Shown here: positions 57,395-64,000 of the stretch, one piece after another
Layout of the letters: each line of letters begins with the position of its first letter
How positions within the stretch are numbered: position 1 is the stretch's first letter
Origin: Acinetobacter proteolyticus
GTDB taxonomy: Bacteria > Pseudomonadota > Gammaproteobacteria > Pseudomonadales > Moraxellaceae
Assembly: GCF_000367945.1 (NCBI RefSeq)
Contig: NZ_KB849179.1
Location: 1,499,554 to 1,563,553 of the forward strand
DNA length: 64,000 nucleotides
Reading direction: 5' to 3'
Made by a program: the position numbers and the translations under genes
The notes under the pieces: generated by a model
The model's input: the letters and a program-made list of their open reading frames with translations, nothing else
What the model was told of the DNA's origin: nothing
The model's database searches: none

Positions 57395-58300
57395 GTGAAC
57401 TGGCTACAAATTCATATTACTGTTGATCAAAACCAAGTCGAACTGACCGAAACATTACTCCTGTCACTAGGCGCGGTGAGCGTGACTTTAGATGATGCTG
57501 AAGACCAAGCCTTGCTTGAGCCATTACCAGGTGAAACACCACTTTGGAATAAAGTTATCGTCACAGGGATTTATCAACAAGAAGAAGATGATCCAATTGA
57601 TGTCGATACTTTAGAAGCATTCCTGAAAGCACAACTTCCAAATGTGCCTATGCGCCATGAATATCTGGAAAACCAAGTCTGGGAACGTGCTTGGATGGAC
57701 TATTATGAACCGATTCAAATTGGTGAAAAATACTGGATCGTACCAGAATGGTTAGAACCACCTGAAGCTGATGCAACCAATATTAAACTTGATCCAGGTC
57801 TTGCATTTGGTACAGGTAACCATGCCAGCACTTTTTTGTGCCTACAGTGGTTGGGTAAAACTGACGTAAAAGATAAAGTTGTCATCGATTATGGTTGTGG
57901 TTCAGGGATTTTAGGTGTTGCGGCGTTATTATTAGGTGCAAAAAAAGTTTATGCGACTGATATTGACCCACAGGCCGTACTTGCGACGAAACAAAACGCA
58001 GAATTAAATGGTGTACTGGATCGTCTTTCTGTAGGATTACCCGAAGAGTTTGATCTAGAGTTTAAACCACAACAAGCAGATGTCCTTGTCGCCAATATTT
58101 TAGCGGCACCGCTAATGGCACTTGCGCCTGAATTCTCAACTTTAATAAAAAATGAGGGTGAGTTCGCACTTGCTGGTGTAATCGAAGAGCAAGTTGCTGA
58201 TGTTTCTAGTGTTTACTCACAGTTTTTTGATATATTAGAGATCGAAAAGCGTGAAGAAAACTGGTGCCGCATTTCAGGAAAACGTAAAACAACAATTTGA
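57395..58300 (+). CDS. prmA: Ribosomal protein L11 methyltransferase
   Basis: Adds methyl groups to L11 using SAM. The 301-residue protein has the SAM motif [29 protein letters not shown] (in parts) in the second half, with [18 protein letters not shown] just before it, both diagnostic. It starts at GTG (57395), preceded by a TTTAGG site. Its stop lies upstream of the next gene's ATG by 14 bp, in a likely operon through fis. Confidence 0.95.
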   Translation: MNWLQIHITVDQNQVELTETLLLSLGAVSVTLDDAEDQALLEPLPGETPLWNKVIVTGIYQQEEDDPIDVDTLEAFLKAQLPNVPMRHEYLENQVWERAWMDYYEPIQIGEKYWIVPEWLEPPEADATNIKLDPGLAFGTGNHASTFLCLQWLGKTDVKDKVVIDYGCGSGILGVAALLLGAKKVYATDIDPQAVLATKQNAELNGVLDRLSVGLPEEFDLEFKPQQADVLVANILAAPLMALAPEFSTLIKNEGEFALAGVIEEQVADVSSVYSQFFDILEIEKREENWCRISGKRKTTI

Positions 58301-58314
58301 GAATATTGTTACTT

Positions 58315-59175
58315 ATGAGTGAAAAACAAACCCGCTGCCCTAAATGTTCAACTGTGTACAAAGTGACCCTTTCACAACTCAGTGTTGCACAGGGTATGGT
58401 TTGTTGTCCAAAATGTGTGATTAACTTTAATGCCTTAACCAACTTATTAGAAACAGACAGTGAAGCGACTCCAATACCTGTCAATCGCTCACTTTTTTCT
58501 TCGATTCAACCTGACAGCTCATTTGCTGAAAAACAAATGCAGATTTTGAGCATCTTTGATCAAAAAATTGAAAACTCAAATATCGATTTATTGACTTACC
58601 TCAACAACCTCAATTATTTCAATACCGAACCTGTTACAGCCCTCCCCAATCTAAACCTTTCAGAAGATACGGTACTGATCGATCATGAAAATAATGACAA
58701 ACAACATGGTTGGCTGTATTACACCTTGTGGGGTGTCGGCAATATTGCCTTGATTTTAGTGTTTGCTTTTCAGATTTTGTGGTTCAACCCAAAACTGATG
58801 CATGAAAGCCCCGCATTGAATCAGATGTTTAATTATGCCTGTGGCATTTTTTCGTGTAAGACCAACAACGAGCAATTCAAATATCTCAGTTTTGAAAAAG
58901 TAAAAATTAAGCGCGGAGAAAAAGACGCAACCGTTTTTTCAGGGGTACTTTTGAATCATCACGAGAATAGTGTGGTACTTCCTACGATTAAGGTAGTGCT
59001 CAAACAAAATGATGAAGCTGTTTTTAATGTGCTACTCAAACCACAAGACTATTTAGTTGACAGTTTGAAAACGATTCAACGAATTCCATCAAACAGTCCA
59101 TTTCGGTTTGAATTTAGCCTTCCGAAAAGCAAAAATAGCTTCAATGACTATAGTTTAGAATTTGTACAGCCCTAA
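58315..59175 (+). CDS. Zinc-ribbon/DUF3426 membrane protein
   Basis: A 286-residue protein from the ATG at 58315, starting MSEKQTRCPKCSTVYKV. The N-terminal CPKC...CCPKC is an MJ0042-type zinc ribbon; a membrane helix lies near the middle (LYYTLWGVGNIALILVFAF) and the C-terminal half (NEQFKYLSFEKVKIKRGEK..., FSLPKSKNSFNDYSLEFV in parts) is the DUF3426 domain. The prmA-DUF3426-fis linkage is conserved in several Gammaproteobacteria. Function unknown. Confidence 0.85.
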   Translation: MSEKQTRCPKCSTVYKVTLSQLSVAQGMVCCPKCVINFNALTNLLETDSEATPIPVNRSLFSSIQPDSSFAEKQMQILSIFDQKIENSNIDLLTYLNNLNYFNTEPVTALPNLNLSEDTVLIDHENNDKQHGWLYYTLWGVGNIALILVFAFQILWFNPKLMHESPALNQMFNYACGIFSCKTNNEQFKYLSFEKVKIKRGEKDATVFSGVLLNHHENSVVLPTIKVVLKQNDEAVFNVLLKPQDYLVDSLKTIQRIPSNSPFRFEFSLPKSKNSFNDYSLEFVQP

Positions 59176-59219
59176 AAGCTCAAAAAAGTGACAAAAAAAC
59201 AAAAAAAAGTGCAGTTAAT

Positions 59220-59258
59220 TTGCTCACTTTTTCGCTGACAGTGGTATGATACGCGCCA
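59220..59258 (+). promoter_or_regulatory. Promoter of fis with GC-rich discriminator
   Basis: TATGAT (59245-59250) is a good -10; TTGCTC (59220-59225) is the best -35 at a slightly long 19-bp spacing. The sequence after the -10 is ACGCGCCACG, a GC-rich discriminator of the kind seen at stringently controlled promoters such as fis and rRNA. Confidence 0.6.
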
Positions 59259-59549
59259 CGAATGCTTTGACCTACTTACTCCTCGTAATTTACAGACAAT
59301 AAAATCGTTAAACGAACTGTGCTTCTATCCCATAAGCGCATTGTTGGTTTTTTTGTTTTTAAAAGTAGGCGGTAACAAATATTTAACTATTGTTACGCTT
59401 ATTTTTTACACAATTCGAGGATTTGTGGCAAGCTAATAGTCCCTTTGTTTTAGAGTCACTGTTTTAGGATCTAAAACAGGACTCAGTAATTTAGACCACA
59501 TTTATATTACTTTACCCAAGTGATATTTTGATTTTTCGGATTAAAACGC
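59259..59549 (+). ncRNA. Long structured 5' leader of fis
   Basis: About 290 nt before fis with no open frame of 60 codons. Two clear hairpins: GTAACAA / TTGTTAC around 59371-59396, and GAGTC-A-CTGTTTTAG-GAT-CTAAAACAG-GACTC (59453-59484), a 14-bp stem with one bulged A and a 3-nt loop. No T tract follows, so it is not an ordinary terminator. It could be a leader element or contain a small RNA. Confidence 0.45.
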
Positions 59550-59819
59550 ATGAATAGCAAATCTCCTATTTTTACGGCTCAATCTGATGTCGCTCTTCGC
59601 ATCCATGTAGATCGCGCAGTTCGTCATTATTTTGCACAATTGCAAGGTGAGCAACCATCTCAAGTTTATGACATGGTTTTAGCAGAAATGGAGAAACCTC
59701 TTTTATCTGTGGTCTTAGAATATACTCGCGGCAATCAAACACGTGCTGCTGAGATTTTAGGCCTTAACCGCGGAACTTTACGCAAAAAGTTAAAAGCTCA
59801 CGGTTTAATGAGTGAATAA
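59550..59819 (+). CDS. fis: Factor for inversion stimulation-type DNA-binding protein Fis
   Basis: Nucleoid-associated protein that bends DNA and controls growth-linked promoters. The 89-residue protein ends with the Fis HTH ([30 protein letters not shown], in parts), and the N-terminal half has the short beta-hairpin region and dimer helices. Length is close to the E. coli 98. The fis-purH order is typical of Acinetobacter. A strong terminator follows. Confidence 0.95.
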   Translation: MNSKSPIFTAQSDVALRIHVDRAVRHYFAQLQGEQPSQVYDMVLAEMEKPLLSVVLEYTRGNQTRAAEILGLNRGTLRKKLKAHGLMSE

Positions 59820-59826
59820 TTGATAA

Positions 59827-59858
59827 AATGCTCACGTTCTCGTGGGCATTTTTTTTGC
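59827..59858 (+). terminator. Terminator of fis
   Basis: AATGCTCACG-TTCT-CGTGGGCATT with one wobble pair, then eight T residues. Confidence 0.88.
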
Positions 59859-59901
59859 CTTTTATTTTCAATCTGTAGACTTCAAACTGTTGACTAAAAT
59901 C

Positions 59902-61476
59902 ATGACTATCAAACGTGCTTTAATCTCTGTTTCCGATAAAACTGGAATCGTTGAATTTGCTCAAAATCTTGCAGCTCTAGGGGTAGAAATCTTATCTACG
60001 GGCGGTACATATAAGTTGCTTAAAGACAACAATATCGCCGTAGTAGAAGTTTCTGAACACACAGGTTTTCCTGAAATGATGGATGGTCGTGTAAAAACAC
60101 TGCATCCTAAAATTCATGGAGGCATCTTAGCGCGTCGTGGTCTGGACGAAGCGGTGATGCAAGAACACAACATCGATCCAATTGATTTGGTGATTGTGAA
60201 CCTGTATCCATTTGCAGCAACTGTCGCAAAACCAAACTGTTCTCTTGCAGATGCGATTGAGAATATCGACATCGGTGGCCCAACTATGGTTCGTGCTGCA
60301 GCAAAGAACCATGCTTCAGTGGGTATTATCGTAAATGCATCAGACTATGATTCAGTTATCGCTGAATTAAAAGCCAATGCTGGCTTGTCTTATGAAACAC
60401 GTTTTGACTTAGCAGTAAAAGCTTTTGAACATACAGCACAATACGATGGCATGATCGCCTCTTACCTAGGTGCACGGGTAGGTAAAGCAGAAGGTGAAGC
60501 GGATCTCTTCCCGCGTACCTTCAATACGCAATTGAATAAAGCACAAGATTTACGTTATGGTGAAAACCCACACCAAAACGCAGCATTCTATGTAGAAGCC
60601 AATGCCAAAGAAGCATCGGTTTCAACTGCGAAGCAATTACAAGGTAAAGAGCTTTCTTATAACAATATTGCAGATACCGATGCAGCACTTGAATGTGTGA
60701 AATCATTTGCAAAACCTGCTTGTGTGATTGTTAAACATGCTAACCCTTGTGGTGTTGCGGTTTCATTGGATGGTATCAAGGCAGCTTATGATCTTGCTTA
60801 TGCAACTGATCCCGAATCTGCTTTCGGTGGCATCATTGCATTCAACCGTGAATTGGACACTGCAACTGCACAAGCGATTGTAGATCGCCAATTTGTTGAA
60901 GTGATTATTGCACCAAGCATCGCCGATGGTGTTCTTGAAATTACTGGCGCGAAAAAGAATGTTCGTGTGTTGGTGTGTGGTGAACTTCCAGCAATTGATG
61001 CACGTGCGGCACAACTTGACTATAAACGCGTAAACGGCGGTTTATTGGTTCAAGACCAAGACTTGGGCATGATCACCAAAGATGATCTTAAAGTTGTGAC
61101 CAAGCGCGCACCAACTGAGCAAGAAATTGATGATTTGATCTTTGCTTGGAAAGTTGCGAAATATGTGAAATCAAATGCAATCGTGTATGCCAAAAACCGT
61201 CAAACCATTGGTGTCGGTGCAGGTCAAATGAGCCGCGTCAACTCAGCACGTATTGCAGCCATTAAAGCGGAACACGCTGGCTTAGTGGTTGAAGGTGCGG
61301 TAATGGCCTCTGATGCATTCTTCCCATTCCGTGATGGTATTGATAATGCGGCTAAGGCTGGCATTAAATGTATTATTCAACCAGGCGGTTCAATGCGCGA
61401 TGAAGAAACCATCGCAGCAGCGGATGAAGCGGGTATCGCGATGGTATTCACAGGTATGCGTCACTTCCGTCACTAA
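59902..61476 (+). CDS. purH: Bifunctional AICAR transformylase / IMP cyclohydrolase
   Basis: Last two steps of IMP synthesis: formylates AICAR with 10-formyl-THF and closes the ring. The N-terminal cyclohydrolase domain begins [20 protein letters not shown] and carries [27 protein letters not shown] and [16 protein letters not shown]. The transformylase part has [38 protein letters not shown] and PGGSMRDEE. The start is 59902; a longer frame upstream is not typical of the family. 524 residues. purD follows. Confidence 0.97.
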   Translation: MTIKRALISVSDKTGIVEFAQNLAALGVEILSTGGTYKLLKDNNIAVVEVSEHTGFPEMMDGRVKTLHPKIHGGILARRGLDEAVMQEHNIDPIDLVIVNLYPFAATVAKPNCSLADAIENIDIGGPTMVRAAAKNHASVGIIVNASDYDSVIAELKANAGLSYETRFDLAVKAFEHTAQYDGMIASYLGARVGKAEGEADLFPRTFNTQLNKAQDLRYGENPHQNAAFYVEANAKEASVSTAKQLQGKELSYNNIADTDAALECVKSFAKPACVIVKHANPCGVAVSLDGIKAAYDLAYATDPESAFGGIIAFNRELDTATAQAIVDRQFVEVIIAPSIADGVLEITGAKKNVRVLVCGELPAIDARAAQLDYKRVNGGLLVQDQDLGMITKDDLKVVTKRAPTEQEIDDLIFAWKVAKYVKSNAIVYAKNRQTIGVGAGQMSRVNSARIAAIKAEHAGLVVEGAVMASDAFFPFRDGIDNAAKAGIKCIIQPGGSMRDEETIAAADEAGIAMVFTGMRHFRH

Positions 61477-61496
61477 ATGATCTGTGTCTCCAATGT

Positions 61497-61597
61497 AATC
61501 CCCCTAAATCCCCCTTTAAAAAAAGGGGGACTTACTTTTTCACTCAAATTTAAAAAGTATGCTCCCCTCTTTCTCAAAGAGGGGTTTGTGGGAGATT
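61497..61597. repeat. Palindromic intergenic repeat element between purH and purD
   Basis: Outer ends AATCCCCCTAAATCCCC and GGGGTTTGTGGGAGATT are imperfect inverted repeats (about 13 of 17 positions pair). Inside are two internal hairpins, CCCCCTTT/AAAGGGGG and CCCCTCTTT/AAAGAGGGG. This looks like a REP/MITE-like intergenic repeat of about 100 bp, a type common in Acinetobacter and relatives. No coding potential. It may also end purH transcripts. Confidence 0.72.
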
Positions 61598-61663
61598 CAG
61601 AGGGGACTTTTTTATTCTGAACAGGTATATTCTTAGATACGGAAAAAGGGAAATAACTTTATA

Positions 61664-62950
61664 ATGAATATTTTAGTTTTGGGTAGCGGTGGCCGTGAAC
61701 ATGCACTTGCATGGAAAATCGCACAAGATGCAAAAGTTACTCAGGTTTTTGTGGCGCCAGGTAATGCTGGCACCGCAACTGAAGACAAATGTAAGAATGT
61801 TGAAATCGATATTTTAGACAATCCAGCGATTATTGCTTTTGCCAAAGAAAATGATGTGGCATTGGTCATCGTTGGTCCTGAAGCACCTTTAGTGAATGGT
61901 GTGGTGGATGCAGCACGCGAAGCTGGTTTAAAAATCTGGGGGCCAACCCAATATGCAGCGCAGCTAGAAGGTTCAAAAGCATTTGCGAAACACTTCTTAA
62001 AACGTCATAACATTCCAACCGCTTTTTATGATGTATTTACTGAAGTTGATGCAGCTAAGGCCTACGTTGAACAAAATGGTGCACCTATCGTCATCAAGGC
62101 AGATGGCCTTGCTGCGGGTAAAGGCGTGATCGTAGCCATGACCAACGAAGAGGCTTTTGCTGCAATCGACGATATGCTCGCAGGCAACAAATTTGGCGAT
62201 GCAGGTTCACGTGTAGTGATTGAACAGTTCCTTGCGGGTGAAGAAGCTAGCTTTATTTGTATGATCGACGGCAACAACATCTTGCCAATGGCCACCTCAC
62301 AAGACCATAAACGTATCTTTGAAGGTGATCAAGGTCCAAACACGGGTGGTATGGGGGCTTATTCTCCAGCACCCGTAGTAACCGCAGAAGTATTTGAACG
62401 TGTCATGAACGAAGTGATGCGCCCTACCGTTGACGGTATGGCAGCAGATGGTCATGTTTATACTGGCTTCTTATATGCTGGCTTAATGATTGATGAACAA
62501 GGTCAACCCCGTGTGATCGAATTCAACTGTCGTTTTGGTGACCCTGAAACCCAACCGATTATGATGCGTTTAAAATCGTCTTTGGTTGAATTAGTTGAAG
62601 CAGGTATTGCAGGTAATTTACCAAGCGAAGCTGAATGGGATGAGCGTAAATCGATTGGTATCGTGCTTGCCGCTGGTGGTTATCCAGAAACGGTTCGCAA
62701 AGGCGATGTAATTTCAGGTCTTGGTCAATCTCCAGAAGACACCAAGATTTTCCATGCAGGTACTGCAATGAGCGCAGATGGTCATGTCATTACTGCGGGT
62801 GGTCGCGTACTGTGTGTGACAGCACTGGGGGATACTGTCCTTGAAGCGCAAATCAATGCCTTAGAAGTTTGCGGCCAAGTGACTTTTACAGGTATGCAAT
62901 ACCGTAGCGACATCGGTTACCGCGCCATTGCACGTGAAAAAGCGGAATAA
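61664..62950 (+). CDS. purD: Phosphoribosylamine-glycine ligase
   Basis: ATP-grasp enzyme making GAR from phosphoribosylamine and glycine. It opens MNILVLGSGGREHALAWKI, then FVAPGNAGTATE, GPEAPLVNGVVDAAREAG and the ATP-grasp region PIVIKADGLAAGKGVIVAM, MATSQDHKRIFEGDQGPNTGGMGAYSPAP (in parts), VIEFNCRFGDPETQ. 428 residues. About 190 bp after purH with a repeat element between them. Confidence 0.97.
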   Translation: MNILVLGSGGREHALAWKIAQDAKVTQVFVAPGNAGTATEDKCKNVEIDILDNPAIIAFAKENDVALVIVGPEAPLVNGVVDAAREAGLKIWGPTQYAAQLEGSKAFAKHFLKRHNIPTAFYDVFTEVDAAKAYVEQNGAPIVIKADGLAAGKGVIVAMTNEEAFAAIDDMLAGNKFGDAGSRVVIEQFLAGEEASFICMIDGNNILPMATSQDHKRIFEGDQGPNTGGMGAYSPAPVVTAEVFERVMNEVMRPTVDGMAADGHVYTGFLYAGLMIDEQGQPRVIEFNCRFGDPETQPIMMRLKSSLVELVEAGIAGNLPSEAEWDERKSIGIVLAAGGYPETVRKGDVISGLGQSPEDTKIFHAGTAMSADGHVITAGGRVLCVTALGDTVLEAQINALEVCGQVTFTGMQYRSDIGYRAIAREKAE

Positions 62951-62963
62951 GCCACTTCAAGCC

Positions 62964-62992
62964 AAAAAGCCTTCTTCGGAAGGCTTTTTTAT
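62964..62992 (+). terminator. Terminator of purD
   Basis: AAGCCTTC-TTCG-GAAGGCTT, an 8-bp stem with a UUCG loop and a T tract. Confidence 0.93.
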
Positions 62993-63561
62993 TCCTGAAA
63001 TAGCATAAACTCAACTTCTATATTCATTATTTAAATATAAACTTCAGAAAAATATATATTTATTATTTAATTGATTCATCTTTTTAAGTATTTTAGAAAA
63101 TTCATAAAACTATCATCCATTTATATTTACTTAGCACATAATTTTCTTCAAATAATCAGTCTCTTATACACAATGGTACAATTCTCCCCTCTATAACCCA
63201 TACTCAATTATTGATATGATTGCCACAATTTTAGATGTTGTTTTTATGTTAACTCCATATTCTTTTTCATTATTTTCAAATGATTAGAATATTTAACCTA
63301 ACAAAACGAATTGCAGCTAAATCCAAATTTGATTAGAAAATAGGGTGTGTTATTCATTTTTTTCATTTCTGAGATACAGAATGGGCACATGAATATTCAT
63401 TCATTTTTCTAATGTTGTGGAAAGGACTCTAGTTCAAACTTCAAGAATAATTGACATGATGATTTGAGGCCGATGCCAATTTACAACATACAAACCTATT
63501 GCAATCATTAATGCTAGAGAAATGCTGATTTTCTCGACATTATTCCGTTTAGGATTTATAC
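62993..63561. other. AT-rich gene-free interval before the lipoprotein gene
   Basis: About 570 bp without a frame of 60 codons. Visible landmarks are a perfect 12-bp palindrome ATGAATATTCAT (63389-63400) and a small stem GAGAAA-TGCTGAT-TTTCTC (about 63515-63534). I cannot name a promoter or RNA here. Confidence 0.5.
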
Positions 63562-64000
63562 ATGAAAAAGCTAATTAGTCTTTTTTTAAGTGTATCGGTG
63601 TTATTACTTGCCGCGTGCAGTAAACAACCAGATACCGCATCGACCGAACAAAAAGGTGATGCTGCTGCATTACAAACTGTTGTAATCGCTTCTACGGGTT
63701 CAGATGCTGACATCTGGCGTTATATCGCAACTTTACCTGAAACTAAAGCTGCTGGACTTAAACTCGAAATTAAAAACTTCACAGATTATGTGGCAATGAA
63801 TACTGCTGCAGCAAACAAAGAAGTCGATTTAAATGCATTCCAATCTTATGCTTACCTCGTTGCCTTTAATGCTGCAAATAAAGACAAGATTGCACCTGTT
63901 TCAACGACTTATTTAGAGCCAATGGGGATCTACTCAAGTAAAGTGAAAAAGGTTGAAGAGTTTGCTGAAGGTGCAACCATTGCCATTCCAAATGATGGTG
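63562..64000 (+). CDS. MetQ/NlpA-family substrate-binding lipoprotein (C-terminus cut by window edge)
   Basis: Starts at the ATG at 63562 with a lipoprotein signal (MKKLISLFLSVSVLLLAAC, Cys19). The mature part reads VVIASTGSDADIWRYIATLP, then AGLKLEIKNFTDYVAMNTAAANKEVDLNAFQSYAYL in parts and GIYSSKVKKVEEFAEG. The NxxVDLNAFQ and GIYS signatures are those of the MetQ/NlpA methionine-binding family of ABC importers. Only 146 codons are inside the window; partner metN/metI genes lie outside it, if present. The ligand is assumed, not shown. Confidence 0.88.
   Translation, partial: MKKLISLFLSVSVLLLAACSKQPDTASTEQKGDAAALQTVVIASTGSDADIWRYIATLPETKAAGLKLEIKNFTDYVAMNTAAANKEVDLNAFQSYAYLVAFNAANKDKIAPVSTTYLEPMGIYSSKVKKVEEFAEGATIAIPNDG

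Overview
The window is a stretch of bacterial chromosome that almost certainly comes from an Acinetobacter species (Gammaproteobacteria, Moraxellaceae). The evidence is the AT-rich composition, an Hfq with a long glycine-rich tail, a CsrA with an extended C-terminus, the cyoABCDE oxidase operon, and neighbourhoods typical of the genus (tsaE-mutL-miaA-hfq, prmA-zinc-ribbon protein-fis-purH-purD). The species cannot be fixed from sequence alone. Nearly everything is core housekeeping DNA. I found no rRNA, tRNA, insertion sequence, prophage or CRISPR array.

Layout. 1-3.8 kb: hfq (cut by the window edge), miaA, mutL and tsaE on the minus strand (RNA chaperone, tRNA modification, mismatch repair). 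3.9-10.9 kb: small accessory genes, including a Cys-rich protein, two rRNA-type pseudouridine synthases, an orphan RelB/DinJ-like protein, a GNAT acetyltransferase, a glycine-zipper protein, a luciferase-like oxidoreductase and a PAS-PAS-GGDEF-EAL protein. 11-15.3 kb: divergent ppsR/ppsA (gluconeogenic PEP synthase and its regulator) and an RDD membrane protein. 15.6-20.5 kb: cyoABCDE, the bo3 quinol oxidase with its heme O synthase. 21.3-26.3 kb: rpsF-rpsR-rplI, then a divergent NAD(P)H oxidoreductase/HxlR pair lying between rplI and dnaB-alr.

26.8-31.8 kb: the most distinctive system, a four-gene Anbu-type operon on the minus strand (ATP-grasp, alpha-E, transglutaminase, Anbu proteasome-like protease) facing a divergent WYL-domain regulator. 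32-37.4 kb: a quinol monooxygenase-like protein, purA, hisZ, a GNAT protein and a GAPDH/Epd-family dehydrogenase. 37.7-42.8 kb: alaS, lysC, csrA and rnhB. 43-46.5 kb: a lipoprotein, cytochrome b561, and a purine-salvage pair (adenine deaminase-type enzyme and NCS2 permease). 47.3-51.9 kb: two divergent TonB-dependent receptors with a Fur-like box between them. 52-56.6 kb: an AraC regulator next to a histidine-box hydroxylase, an SMR transporter and mnmG. 56.8-63 kb: prmA, a zinc-ribbon membrane protein, fis, purH and purD. The window ends inside a MetQ/NlpA-type lipoprotein gene.

Non-coding features I think deserve attention: a perfect tandem operator (TATATCG-N8-CGATATA, twice) before the luciferase-like gene, a long hairpin in the cyo leader, a ribosome-site hairpin before rpsF that resembles the S6:S18 autoregulatory motif, a 10-bp inverted repeat between the Anbu operon and its WYL neighbour, a structured fis leader behind a GC-rich-discriminator promoter, and a palindromic intergenic repeat between purH and purD.
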